Origin: Mesorhizobium hawassense
Lineage (GTDB): Bacteria > Pseudomonadota > Alphaproteobacteria > Rhizobiales > Rhizobiaceae
Reading direction: 5' to 3'
Length of the DNA: 64,000 nt
Assembly (NCBI RefSeq): GCF_003289945.1
Contig: NZ_QMBP01000002.1
Location: 124,001 to 188,000 of the forward strand
Shown: positions 9,173-18,033 of the stretch, piece after piece
How the letters are laid out: each line of letters opens with the position of its first letter
Numbering within the stretch: position 1 is the first letter of the stretch
Position numbers and translations under genes: made by a program
The notes under the pieces: model-generated
What the model was told of the DNA's origin: nothing
The model's input: only the letters and a program-made list of their open reading frames with translations
Database searches by the model: none

Positions 9173-9826
9173 TCAGGAGGTTTGCGGCTTGTCAGGCACC
9201 AGCTTGAGCTTGTCCGCCATTCGGCCCAGCTCGGGAAGCGAACCGGCCTTCATCTTCTGCATACCCCTGCTCCGATGCACCTTCACCGTGGCTTCGGCGA
9301 TGCCGATATCATGGGCAATCTGTTTGCTCAGGCGGCCGCGAGCGACCTGAATCATTATCTCGCGCTCTCTCGGACTGAGCGAGCCGAAGCGCTCCCTAAG
9401 GTCGACCAATTCCTTCTCGTTTTCCCGGCGTGCGCGATCACGGAAAAGGCCGAGTTGAATGGCTTCGAGGAGATCCTGATCGCGATACGGCTTGGTCAGG
9501 AATTCGATGGCACCTCTTTTCATCGCCTGCACGGACATCGGGATGTCGCCGTGCCCGGTGACGAAGATGATAGGTAGTTCCCTGTTTGCCTCAGCGAGTT
9601 CGCGCTGCAAATCAAGACCGCTTTGCCCCGGCAATCTGACGTCGAGCACAAGGCAGGTCGGCCCATCCGGTGGATCGGACCTGAGAAATTCGGCAATAGA
9701 CCCAAACAGCTGGACGGTGAGACCGACCGATCGCAATAACCGCCCGACCGAGGCTCGAAGCTCCGCATCGTCGTCGATGACCAAAACAGTGGAGCTTGCG
9801 TCAGGTATCGGTGTCCCATGGATCAC
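9173..9826 (-). CDS. FixJ-like two-component response regulator
   Basis: This 217-residue protein has a receiver domain (residues 13-125, phosphoacceptor Asp62 in CLVLDVRLPG, switch Thr in IIFVTGHGD, Lys in FLTKPY) and a C-terminal LuxR/FixJ helix-turn-helix (GSLSPREREIMIQVARG and IAEATVKVHRSR). It should activate promoters when phosphorylated. It is divergent from the single-domain receiver gene at 10138 across 311 bases. Together with the PAS kinase at 10522-12078 this looks like one rhizobial sensing module. Confidence 0.93.
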   Translation of the reverse strand: MIHGTPIPDASSTVLVIDDDAELRASVGRLLRSVGLTVQLFGSIAEFLRSDPPDGPTCLVLDVRLPGQSGLDLQRELAEANRELPIIFVTGHGDIPMSVQAMKRGAIEFLTKPYRDQDLLEAIQLGLFRDRARRENEKELVDLRERFGSLSPREREIMIQVARGRLSKQIAHDIGIAEATVKVHRSRGMQKMKAGSLPELGRMADKLKLVPDKPQTS

Positions 9827-10137
9827 GGCAGTGAGCCTTTTGTCTCGGTTTGCAGATTTGGCCCGACGCGCACAAATCTAGTCCGAATCCCTTTACCTGA
9901 ACAGCCCTCCGTCTCTGAGGGCTGGACGGGATAGACCCGGGTTAGGTGCACTGGAAGAGTTCCCCGGCCATCTTCGGTGCCCAGCCTTCGCAATTCTCGC
10001 CCGGAGATAAACCAAAGTTTATGGGGCATCGTTGTTGGACCCGTGGCATTCTTCACGAGATCACGTAGTCCCCCACGGGGCGACGGCATCGTTGGGCTGC
10101 TTACACGGCAGTTCGAGCGAACCGCCAAAGGCGGCAG
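9827..10137. promoter_or_regulatory. Divergent promoter region between two response-regulator genes
   Basis: This 311-base gap must hold promoters for the FixJ-like gene (minus) and the single-domain receiver gene (plus). No clear FixK/FNR box or alternative sigma-factor promoter could be picked out by eye. Confidence 0.45.
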
Positions 10138-10527
10138 ATGAAGAAATTATTGGTTTCGATCGTTGAAGATGATCGCTTTTTTCGCGAGTCCATGCGAAGG
10201 TTCATGAGGTCGCTCGGCTACACGGTCGAGGCATTTCCATCGGCCGCCGATTTCCTCGCGTCCCCTCATCTCGCCGAGACGACCTGTCTCATCGCCGACA
10301 TCCATATGCCTGTGATGACCGGGCTCGAACTCTACCGACACCTTGTCGATGAAGGGCGAGCGATCCCGACAATCCTCGTTACGGCCTACCCCAATGATGC
10401 TGACCGGGCTCGCGCGCTGAACAACGGTGTCGTCTGCTATCTGCGCAAGCCGGTGGACGAGCACGATCTGAAAAGGTGTCTCGGCGCAGCTTTCACGTCC
10501 GCTGGAACGACACGAGGAGTTTCATGA
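10138..10527 (+). CDS. Single-domain response regulator (receiver only)
   Basis: The 129-residue protein is a stand-alone receiver domain: acidic pocket Glu10-Asp11-Asp12, phosphoacceptor Asp54 in LIADIHMPVMTG, Thr in ILVTAYP and Lys in YLRKPVDE. Having no output domain, it probably works as a phosphate shuttle or sink, or regulates by protein contact. Its stop overlaps the last codons of the PAS kinase gene on the opposite strand by six bases (10522-10527), so the two convergent genes may interfere in transcription. Confidence 0.92.
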   Translation: MKKLLVSIVEDDRFFRESMRRFMRSLGYTVEAFPSAADFLASPHLAETTCLIADIHMPVMTGLELYRHLVDEGRAIPTILVTAYPNDADRARALNNGVVCYLRKPVDEHDLKRCLGAAFTSAGTTRGVS

Positions 10528-12078
10528 TCTCGCTTCTGCGCCGTGCAAGATGAACCGAAATACGGCACCACGAGGCTCGTTTGCCTGCACCCATAGCCGG
10601 CCCCCATGGGCATCGATGATGGACCGGCATATTGATAGCCCCATCCCAGTCCCGCTGGGCTTGGTGGTGTAGAACGCCTCGAAAACGTGCTTCAGATGCG
10701 TCGGATCGATTCCTGGCCCAAAGTCACTGACTGCCACCCCGATTTCTTTGCCGACTTGTTCCGTGCTAATCAGCAGGTCTCGTGATCCCATCTCGACCGC
10801 CTCGATCGCTTCGACCGCGTTCAGGATCAGGTTGAGGATGACTTGCTGTAATTGAACTCGATCCCCCTCAACGAGACACAATCCGTCGGCAAACCGGGTC
10901 TGGACCGACACCCCGTTTCTGTTGGTTACGCTTCGCGTCAATGCGATCACTTCCTCGACAGCAGCGTTGAGATCGAAGCGCTCTTTTCGCGGCGGTGCTT
11001 TCTTGATGTGCTCACGAATGCGGTCGATGATGTCCCCTGCTCGGTCGGCATCGGCGACAACGCAGGCGAGCGCTTCTCTGACCTCGCCCAAGTCTGGCTG
11101 CAGTACGTCAAGGAAATTCAGGGCAGCGCGGGCATTGTTCCGAGCACTGGCGATCGGTTGCGTGATTTCGTGAGACAGCGAAGCAGCCAATTCTCCCATC
11201 GTGCTTACCCGGTTCATGTGAGCGAAATCCGATTGCATCTGGTGCAATTGCGACAGCGCCTCTTCGGCACGCATCTGATCATCTATGTCGTGACAGAGGC
11301 CGTACCACTGGACGATGCGCCCGTCCTGATCCCGCAATGGCTCGGCGCGGCTCGACATCCAGCGATAGACGCCGTCAGCGCGGCGCAGCCGATACCGCAT
11401 GGCGAAACTCTCGCCGGTGACGAGGCAGCGGTTGAGGGCGTCCCTAAACTTCGCTGCGTCGTCCAGATGGACGGTCTCTATGATCGCGTCCAGCCGGCTC
11501 ATCCCCGGCCTGTCCGTATCCGCTAAGTCCAGGCCGAGGAAATCAGTCATGCGCCTGTTGAAGAAGGTCGGCTCGCCGTCCGGCGTCAGCCGCCAAAGGT
11601 GGCTCGGAACCAAGTCGACAAGCTGCGAGAGCTCCCGCTCCCGGTCGCGCAGCGCCGCCTCGGCCCGCTTCTGTTCGTCAATGTCTATTGTCGTGCCGTA
11701 CCATTGGGTGATACGCCCCTGACTATCGCGTGAGGGGCGTCCCGAGTTTCGAAACCAGCGATACACACCATCGGCGCGGCGCAGGCGATGCTCTGTGTCA
11801 TAGTGAGCGCCGGTTTCGAGGCAATGCCGCCATTTGGCGGCGACCCGATCATAATCGTCGGGATGGACGACCCGACGCCAGCCGAACTCATCCTCGTTGT
11901 CGGAAGTATTAAGATCTTCGCGCGCGTTACCGAGGAAAGCCAGGGTGCTTGGACTGACATACGTGAACCTTCCGGCGGCATCGGCCGACCATGCGTGGCC
12001 GGGCATGCTCTCGATAATTTGCAGCGCGCGCGTCGCTTCGGAGTCGGTTTGGCTAGGTGAATTGGAAAATGTCGTCAT
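10522..12078 (-). CDS. PAS-PAS sensor histidine kinase
   Basis: The 518-residue cytosolic kinase has two PAS_3-type domains with PAC ends (about residues 20-140 and 150-272; compare EHRLRRADGVYRWFRNSG and RYRLRRADGVYRWMSS), then a HisKA domain with SLSHEITQPIASARNNARAA (His near 303), then an ATPase domain with LNLILNAVEAIE, SDFGPGID and GTGMGLSICRSII. This arrangement is common in Rhizobiales for oxygen or redox sensing, but no heme ligand is evident. The start codon lies twelve bases from an IS3 end, so its original promoter has been displaced; GGAG seven bases upstream spans the junction. Confidence 0.92.
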   Translation of the reverse strand: MTTFSNSPSQTDSEATRALQIIESMPGHAWSADAAGRFTYVSPSTLAFLGNAREDLNTSDNEDEFGWRRVVHPDDYDRVAAKWRHCLETGAHYDTEHRLRRADGVYRWFRNSGRPSRDSQGRITQWYGTTIDIDEQKRAEAALRDRERELSQLVDLVPSHLWRLTPDGEPTFFNRRMTDFLGLDLADTDRPGMSRLDAIIETVHLDDAAKFRDALNRCLVTGESFAMRYRLRRADGVYRWMSSRAEPLRDQDGRIVQWYGLCHDIDDQMRAEEALSQLHQMQSDFAHMNRVSTMGELAASLSHEITQPIASARNNARAALNFLDVLQPDLGEVREALACVVADADRAGDIIDRIREHIKKAPPRKERFDLNAAVEEVIALTRSVTNRNGVSVQTRFADGLCLVEGDRVQLQQVILNLILNAVEAIEAVEMGSRDLLISTEQVGKEIGVAVSDFGPGIDPTHLKHVFEAFYTTKPSGTGMGLSICRSIIDAHGGRLWVQANEPRGAVFRFILHGAEARS

Positions 12079-12089
12079 TGGCTACTCCA

Positions 12090-12345
12090 TGGAGTGCGCC
12101 CCTGAGGGTGGACCGGGTTCAGGCTGCTGATTTGCCAGTCCGCCGGATGTGTTGATCCTCGAACTGCTGCGGGCTCGGATAGCCAACCGCCGAATGGAGC
12201 CTGCGCTTATTGTAAATCACCTCGACGAAGTGAGGAAGGTGGTCAGCGACGCCCTCGAAGCTCGCGAAGGCCGCGGGATAGACCGCCTCGACCTTCAACG
12301 CCTTCATAGAGTTCTCCACCTTGGCGTGGTCGTCTGGGTTGCCTC
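12090..12345 (-). mobile_element. IS3-family insertion sequence relic: right end and transposase tail
   Basis: The minus strand encodes the C-terminal end of an IS3 OrfB transposase: RGNPDDHAKVENSMKALKVE, then YNKRRLHSAVGYPSPQQFED, ending at 12119. The intact protein would have some 200 further residues upstream, which are gone. The bases TGGAGTGCGCCCCTGAGGG from 12090 look like the terminal inverted repeat of such an element. The left half is replaced at about 12350 by a DJ-1/PfpI fragment. Confidence 0.8.
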
Positions 12346-12349
12346 TGCA

Positions 12350-12627
12350 GCCCATCGCACCAGGCACGTTCAGGCTCCGTTTCCGGTGCGGTGGGCACGC
12401 CAGCCACCAGAACGACGTCGAAGCCGTCCGCAGCCTCCTCGAAGGTTAGGTCAGCCACCATTCGTATGCCGTTCGACGCGCGTTGCGAATTGCGGTGAGC
12501 GGCGGCCAATGCCGTTTCATAGCGATCCGTGCTTGTCGAGATAGCTGTTGGCCTCGCTGCACACGTCCGCCTGGCCCAGGGCTTCGACACCCTCATAGAC
12601 CACAATCGCGACAGCTTGTAACGGCAT
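12350..12627 (-). pseudogene. Fragment of a DJ-1/PfpI-domain (GlxA/FtrA-like AraC) regulator
   Basis: The minus strand from ATG 12627 reads MPLQAVAIVVYEGVEALGQA, the first strand and turn of a DJ-1/PfpI domain as in AraC-type regulators of the GlxA group. That frame stops near 12517. The continuation lies in another frame with NSQRASNGIRMVADLTFEEA and DGFDVVLVAG. A frameshift near 12520 is therefore likely, and the gene is cut at about 12350 by the IS3 relic, losing the rest of the sensor domain and the DNA-binding domain. It is non-functional. Confidence 0.6.
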
Positions 12628-12965
12628 TTCGCGCCGCCCCGCTGGGCCCGGGGATATTCCGCACGAACACGATCCGCTATTTGTTGACGACCTCCACGCC
12701 ATAATCGGCAAGATCGATATGCACGAGGAAAGGCCGCTTGCCAGACAGCAGGCTATATGACCGAAAGCGGCCTTCGTCAGCGGTTCGATAGGCACGCAAG
12801 CGACCGCTGCAGCGCTCCAAGCGCGGGCAGCACACTCGTAAAGGGCATGGCGGTGTGGATGTCCGAAAGAGGATCAGGCAGTTCGGACGTCATACACATT
12901 AGCCGGCATTTCAGGTGCGAAAAGATGGCGTCCTGCTGACACCTCGCTCAACGAGGAACGAGCCG
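12628..12965. other. Gap with no supported gene
   Basis: No intact gene. On the minus strand short protein-like stretches appear (KRPFLVHIDLADYGVEVVNK ending at a stop near 12680; SELPDPLSDIHTAMPFTSVL near 12870), probably relics of an unidentified gene upstream of the DJ-1/PfpI fragment. Confidence 0.3.
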
Positions 12966-13343
12966 CTACTTCAACGTAGCAAGATAGCCAACTAGGTCCG
13001 CCCGGTCTGTCGGGTTCTTCAGTCCTGCGTAGGGCATTCTGTTTCCGGGAACTACCTTCTGTGGCGATTCCAGATACGCATCAACAATCTTCGCATCCCA
13101 GACAATGCCGGACTTCTTCATCGCATCGCTGTAGCGGAAGCCGGGAACCGTCCCGGCCGTCCTGCCGATGATACCTCCCAGGCCGGGCCCAACGCGATTG
13201 GCATGATCTGTCGCGTGGCATGCAGCGCAAGCTTTGAAGACGGTTTTTCCGTGCTCGGCGTCCTGTGCGTAGCCGGGATTTGCGGTTGTTCCCGCAAGTA
13301 CAAGCATCGCGATCAACGCGCCAATCTTTCTCGGGTCTTTCAT
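12966..13343 (-). CDS. Small class I c-type cytochrome
   Basis: The 125-residue protein has a Sec signal peptide (residues 1-26, cleaved after GYAQ) and one heme site, CAACH at residues 39-43. The probable distal ligand is the methionine in GNRMPYAGL near residue 104. This is the size and pattern of a soluble periplasmic cytochrome c550/c552-type electron carrier. AAAGGA precedes the ATG. It lies directly downstream of a broken gluconate-dehydrogenase-type subunit 3 gene, whose enzyme would pass electrons to such a cytochrome. It may be an intact survivor of that operon. Confidence 0.92.
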   Translation of the reverse strand: MKDPRKIGALIAMLVLAGTTANPGYAQDAEHGKTVFKACAACHATDHANRVGPGLGGIIGRTAGTVPGFRYSDAMKKSGIVWDAKIVDAYLESPQKVVPGNRMPYAGLKNPTDRADLVGYLATLK

Positions 13344-13369
13344 TGGGAACGTCCTTTCTTAGATTGGGA

Positions 13370-13859
13370 TCAGAGGTGGCGTGGCCTTGCAACGCCAAGC
13401 CCCGCCTTGAAAAACTGCTCGGGGGTGAGGGCCGATCGATAGCCCAGTTCAGGCTTACCCTCTCGCCAAGGGCCGCGCATATAAAGGCGAGCGCCCTTAC
13501 CGAAATCGCCTGCCAGTTGTCGGTCGATGTAGGCTGCAAGCCCGCAATGGACGCCGCCTGGTGTCAGCGCATCCGCAGGACACATAACGTTGACCAATTA
13601 CCTCGACGAAGCCGGCTTCGTCCTGGCCGAATGATAGATAGCCCGGCCTCGGCGATGGCAACTTGGCGGCGATAGCACTCGCGGAAGCTTCTGCGGATTG
13701 GGAGGAGACCGGTCGGGATGCGTCCGCGAGAGCCTCAGTCGTTGCGGCGGTTCCTACCAGGACGCCCCGAGCCAGCGAAGCAGCGCCCGTGGCGGCGGCA
13801 ACGCCGAGAAAGCCTCGACGGCTCGGATGGAAGGTCTTATCAGCCGGATCATTGGTCAT
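13370..13859 (-). pseudogene. Gluconate 2-dehydrogenase subunit 3-like gene, frameshifted
   Basis: The frame from ATG 13859 starts with a twin-arginine signal (SRRGFLGVAAATGAASLA) and runs to DEAGFVEVI. There an extra base near 13600 switches the frame. The second half, VNVMCPADALTPGGVHCGLA followed by AYIDRQLAGDFGKGARLY, is the conserved core of the gluconate 2-dehydrogenase subunit 3 family, the small Tat-exported subunit of periplasmic FAD sugar or alcohol dehydrogenases. The product is also shorter than usual at the C-terminus. The flavin (GMC) subunit that normally follows is absent; the cytochrome gene starts 27 bases on. Confidence 0.75.
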
Positions 13860-14596
13860 CGGAGTTGCAGTCCACTTTTTTGGTCGTGGCAAAATCGCGT
13901 GAATCCACGGGGCTCCTTTGCGGCCAGGCGGGGCACGGCGGCACGCGCAATTGCTTCAATCAATGTCAAGGCGGCCGCGTGTGCTCGGCCGGCCCAACCA
14001 GACCCAAAGATCGGACGCAGCGGGCGAAATTAGAAATTCCCTTTGGACATGCTTTCGATAGGCGTGAGGTATCATCGTCCAAAAGCGCTGTGCGCACCGC
14101 CGCCCGGAGGCATTTCAAACCGGCTCATTTGCCGGATCGTCCGGGATACGGCGGCGGCAACCGGAGGCGCGCCGTTTGTCTGGACCAACGGCGACGGATT
14201 GTGGATTCGCGGCGCGATCCCAGGACCTACTTTTCCGCCGCGGCGGCGTGCGACCCGCGACACTCCCGTCTGGACCATCCAAGGAAACACGCGTCGATGC
14301 AACAGTCGGTCGTGCGCCTGAAGTTCACTCCGCCCTTGGACCGGCGGTAGACGATCGACGCCACGCTAACCAACCCCCTTCCATGGCGCGCCGGGGAGTG
14401 GAATGGAAACGATAACAAGCCGGCATTTCTAGTGGTTGGCCTATCAGCATAGCTTTTCTGTGCGACTAACCGGGCTGACCCGTGAAGGTTGTATGGAGTG
14501 CCTACCAGCATAGGGGCGGCTTGAACGCCCTCTTACATGGATGCGCTTTCCACGTCGCAATGACCCGCCGAAGCAAACAAATATATAGGAGTCATC
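13860..14596. other. 0.7-kb gap with no supported gene
   Basis: Open frames here are short, lack ribosome binding sites and show no family resemblance. The promoter of the SPW-type gene should lie in the last 150 bases. Confidence 0.4.
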
Positions 14597-14998
14597 ATGT
14601 CGTTCCGCTTCATCACCAAGTCTATGCACGCCTACCTCATCGATTATCCGGTCGCTGTCGTCTTGATCGCAGCACCGTTCCTGTTGAAGCTCGGCCAGAG
14701 CGGGCCAATCGCACTGTGGCTTTCGGTCCTTGTCGGTGTCGCGGCGCTCCTCTTGCCCATCCTGACCGACCATCCCACCGGGCTCGTCCGTATCATTCCC
14801 TACTGGCTGCATCTTTGGGTCGATCGCGCCGTCGGGGTACTGTTTGTCATCGCACCGTTCGCCTTCAGATTCGCTGGGCTCGACGCCTGGTACTACTGGG
14901 TCCTGGCTGCCGCTGTCCTGCTCACGACGTCAGTCTTTAACGCGCCTGAGGAGCCGGCCGCTAGGCGTTTGGGATTGGACAAGCGCACAGCGGGTTGA
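14597..14998 (+). CDS. SPW-repeat-type small integral membrane protein
   Basis: The 133-residue protein has four hydrophobic segments (about residues 18-32, 38-55, 68-95 and 98-115). Two similar halves each start with a Pro-Trp or Leu-Trp turn (IALWLSVLVG and DAWYYWVLAA). This layout resembles SPW-repeat membrane proteins, whose role is unknown. AGGAG lies six bases before the ATG. It is not obviously linked to either neighbour. Confidence 0.75.
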   Translation: MSFRFITKSMHAYLIDYPVAVVLIAAPFLLKLGQSGPIALWLSVLVGVAALLLPILTDHPTGLVRIIPYWLHLWVDRAVGVLFVIAPFAFRFAGLDAWYYWVLAAAVLLTTSVFNAPEEPAARRLGLDKRTAG

Positions 14999-15137
14999 AG
15001 GCGGCGACGGCGTCGTCGAGGATCGAGACGTTGCCGATGTTCGTCCGTGAGGACTCGGGGAGGGCGAGCGGTTCCGCCCTCCGTTACATCACCCATTGCG
15101 TAGCCATCGATGCCCTGCCCCCCTTTAGGATCAGGTG

Positions 15138-15263
15138 ATGATCGTCGTCCGCCACCTGAACGAGTCGGGGTCGCAGCGCATCCTGTGGCTTCTGGACGCG
15201 GTGTGGGCCCCTTACAAGGTTGCGCTCTATCAGCGCGACGCAAACTGGGACGGATATTGCTGA
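15138..15263 (+). pseudogene. Glutathione S-transferase stub (N-terminal 41 residues only)
   Basis: From ATG 15138, after AGGATCAGG, the sequence reads MIVVRHLNESGSQRILWLLD and VALYQRDANW, the first beta-alpha-beta unit of a GST thioredoxin fold. It then runs to a stop at 15261-15263. A GST should have about 200 residues, so some 80 percent has been lost. The MFS gene begins 28 bases later. The retained ribosome binding site may still be translated. Confidence 0.7.
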
Positions 15264-15291
15264 ATTACGTGGAACAAAAAGGCGGGGCTCG

Positions 15292-16608
15292 ATGCAAAAC
15301 GTGGCACCAGTGATCAACGAAGCTCGCCGGAGCGGAACGCTCCGGCTGGAATTCATATCCGCCGTGGTCTCGCTGGTGGCCTCTTTTGCTACTTCAGCCT
15401 CGCCGATCCCCCTGTACAACATCTACCGGGCAGAGGAAGGGTTCTCTAACTTCGGCATCTCGATGGCCATCGTCAGCTACTCCGTCGGCACCATCGCCTC
15501 ACTGTTGGTACTGGGACGTCTGTCCAATCATCTGGGCCGGCGGCTCACTGCGATCACTAGCCTCGGCCTGCTCCTGCTGGGTTGTCTGCTGTTGCTGGAT
15601 GTGCACGACATCAACATCCTGCTGGCCGGTCGGCTCCTGGTGGGCCTCGGTACTGGGTTGGCCAGCAGTAGCCTTACCTCCTACATTGTCGACGCCGCAC
15701 CTGATAAGCCGGAATGGTTGGCCTCCGTCGCCTCCAGCCAAGGACCAATGCTCGGCCTCACCGTCGGGGCCATCGCCTCCGGCGCCCTGGTCCAGTTCGG
15801 CCCCTGGCCACGTGATCTCATCTACCTGGTTTGCGTCGGCTTCCTATTACTGTCTGCCGCACTCATCGCCATCAGCCCGGAAACCGCAACTCCGGCGCAA
15901 GGCGCTTGGCGATCACTGCTACCGCGAGTTCGCGTGCCGGCCCGGGTCAGGCATCTGCTCCCTGTCGCGGCAGCGGTGTTCTTGGCTACCTGGGCAACCG
16001 GTGCCTTCTACCAAGCCTTCGTGCCTGCGCTGGTCGAAGATCAACTCCACACCCGCAGCCCGCTCATCCTCGGATTGGTGTTCTCCGCCTATATGGCCCC
16101 CAGCGTTTTCGGCGCTCCCATCGGCGGCCGGTTCACATCCGCGGTAGCCCAACGCGTCGGCATGATCACCTTCCTGGCCGGAATGATCGGCATCATCACA
16201 GCGATCAACTCCGGCACACTCGCGTTGTTTATCATCGCAACCATAGTCGCCGGCGCCGGCCAAGGCATCGCTATCAGCGCCGCCACCCGTGGTCTGCTGC
16301 ACGGCAGCACGTTAGCCGACCGCGCACCGATCTTCAGCGCGATCTACCTGCTCTGCTACAGCGGTGCCGCCTTCCCCAGCCTCATCTCCGGCGAACTTTC
16401 CAACACCTTCTCGCTGCCACAGATAGCCTTTGGATATGGGGTACTTGCCCTAGTCGCCACCCTGTTCACTGTCCTCGGTGCACGCAATCCGCACACTGGC
16501 GCGACCGGGAACAGCACCTGCGGCAGCTCTTCGACCTTCGACGATGCCGCCGCCTTCAACCCGGCCGAGCGACGCGCGGGGGAGACGATCGTCCGTGTTC
16601 GTCGGTGA
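15292..16608 (+). CDS. MFS transporter
   Basis: The 438-residue protein has twelve predicted membrane helices and the MFS loop 2-3 signature (LGRLSNHLGRRLTAIT), with a GRLLVGLGTGLAS motif in helix 4. It probably exports small molecules by proton antiport, in the drug-resistance branch, but the substrate cannot be told. The ATG at 15292 is preferred over an in-frame TTG at 15220 that lies within the GST stub. It may be transcribed from the old GST promoter. Confidence 0.88.
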   Translation: MQNVAPVINEARRSGTLRLEFISAVVSLVASFATSASPIPLYNIYRAEEGFSNFGISMAIVSYSVGTIASLLVLGRLSNHLGRRLTAITSLGLLLLGCLLLLDVHDINILLAGRLLVGLGTGLASSSLTSYIVDAAPDKPEWLASVASSQGPMLGLTVGAIASGALVQFGPWPRDLIYLVCVGFLLLSAALIAISPETATPAQGAWRSLLPRVRVPARVRHLLPVAAAVFLATWATGAFYQAFVPALVEDQLHTRSPLILGLVFSAYMAPSVFGAPIGGRFTSAVAQRVGMITFLAGMIGIITAINSGTLALFIIATIVAGAGQGIAISAATRGLLHGSTLADRAPIFSAIYLLCYSGAAFPSLISGELSNTFSLPQIAFGYGVLALVATLFTVLGARNPHTGATGNSTCGSSSTFDDAAAFNPAERRAGETIVRVRR

Positions 16609-16725
16609 TGACTCAGGGGCACGACCGGTTCTCCCCTCCCCGTGGATCATCGTCGCCGCCCACATTCAGGTGGAAGATTCGACCATGTCCTGGCGCAGCT
16701 CGGCCAGCTTTTCTAGGAGAAGAAA

Positions 16726-17421
16726 GTGATACTCAATCATCCAATTTTTACGCGCTGGCCGGTGCAGTACCCTGATCGGCTGCAACTCTTTTCCCTCCCG
16801 ACGCCCAATGGGGTGAAGGTCGGCATTATGCTTGAGGAAACGAGCCTCGCTTACGAGCCGCACCGGATCGACATCATGGCGGACGAAAGCCACGACCCGG
16901 CCTTTCTCGCGCTCAACCCCAACGGCAAGATTCCAGCAATCTACGACCCCGACGGGCCGAGCGGCACGCCGCTCGCGCTGTTCGAATCAGGCGCGATCCT
17001 CCTCTATCTTGCCGACAAGACAGGACAATTTATCTCGGCCGATCCGAACACCCGCTACGAAACATTACAGTGGTTGATGTGGCAGATGGGCGGAGTCGGG
17101 CCGATGTTCGGCCAGGTCGGCTTCTTCAACAAGTTCGCCGGCAAGGCCTATGAGGATAAGCGCCCGCGCGACCGCTACGCAACCGAGTCAGCGCGGTTGC
17201 TCGGTGTCCTCGACGAACGGCTCGCGGGCCGTGACTGGGTGATGGGCGCTGACTACAGCATCGCTGATATTTCGCTGCTCGGCTGGGTGCGCAACCTGAT
17301 CGGGTTTTACGAAGCGCGCGAGCTCGTCGGCTTCGACCGCTTTGTTCATGTGCAGGCATGGCTGGACCGCGGGCTGGCGCGTCCGGCGGTGCAGCGCGGG
17401 CTGCAAGTGACGGCGGCCTAG
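16726..17421 (+). CDS. Glutathione S-transferase (YghU/Nu-class-like)
   Basis: The 231-residue cytosolic protein has an N-terminal thioredoxin-like domain with the glutathione-contacting ALNPNGKIPAIYD and LFESGAILLYLADKTG motifs. An all-helical C-terminal domain carries GADYSIADISLLGW. It fits the YghU/YfcG group, which has disulfide reductase activity toward glutathione-linked substrates. The start is GTG with AGGAG six bases upstream. It is one of three GST genes or remnants in the first 23 kb. Confidence 0.9.
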   Translation: MILNHPIFTRWPVQYPDRLQLFSLPTPNGVKVGIMLEETSLAYEPHRIDIMADESHDPAFLALNPNGKIPAIYDPDGPSGTPLALFESGAILLYLADKTGQFISADPNTRYETLQWLMWQMGGVGPMFGQVGFFNKFAGKAYEDKRPRDRYATESARLLGVLDERLAGRDWVMGADYSIADISLLGWVRNLIGFYEARELVGFDRFVHVQAWLDRGLARPAVQRGLQVTAA

Positions 17422-17759
17422 GTGAGAATAATCGGCGTCGGCTACCTTGCAGTGCGGGTGATCGAATTCCCTCGGCCCTCCCACGTGGGTGTCCGCGAGC
17501 GCACAGTCCCGCCACAAACGCATTTCCGAGGCTTTGCATCGCTGATGCACGGCGGGCAATCAGCCGAGAGCATTTAGCGGCCGCGTTCGTCGCGGCCGCG
17601 CCGAGCAAAGGCACGAGCGCCTAGGGTCCACATTGCGTGTCCGGGAATATCCCGCAAATCGCGGGACTTTCTGATCTGCCGGACCGAGGTTGCCGGACAC
17701 GAGCGGTCAGTAGTCTGAACTCTGGCGTGAAATCACGAGTGGCACCGATCACGTTTACT
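17422..17759. other. Gap after the GST gene
   Basis: Nothing coding is supported in these 338 bases. They precede the minus-strand MEDS-domain relic. Confidence 0.4.
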
Positions 17760-18033
17760 GGCACCGTTTCAGATTGGGGAGCTCCGCACGCCGCAAGCGG
17801 ATAGGTGCATAGTACGGCGAGACGCCGATTGCCGATAACCTCGTTGAGACCGCCTTCGTAGTGGCAAAAGTGTCCCCAGTCCTCCTTTGCCAACCAGATC
17901 GTATCCCCCGTCAGTCTCATGCCGGGGTAACCTCGACACGAGCGCGAGCTTCTCATGCCAACCGCGTGTCACTCTCTCGCCATCAAACGTATCACCCTGG
18001 AGAAACCAGTCGCGGGCCGACGTAATCCGGTTC
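17760..18033 (-). pseudogene. MEDS (DcmR-type sensory) domain relic, frameshifted
   Basis: On the minus strand, ITSARDWFLQGDTFDGERVT followed by RGWHEKLALVSR is one frame. The continuation GYPGMRLTGDTIWLAKEDWG and GLNEVIGNRRLAVLCTYPLA is in another. Together they match the MEDS sensory domain found before kinases and anti-sigma-like proteins in methylotrophs and rhizobia. A frameshift near 17930, a stop upstream near 18046 and loss of the C-terminal output part make it non-functional. Confidence 0.6.

Noticed and set aside
14043..14321. 92-codon plus-strand frame before the SPW-type gene
   Set aside because: No ribosome binding site, no recognisable fold, and composition typical of shadow frames.
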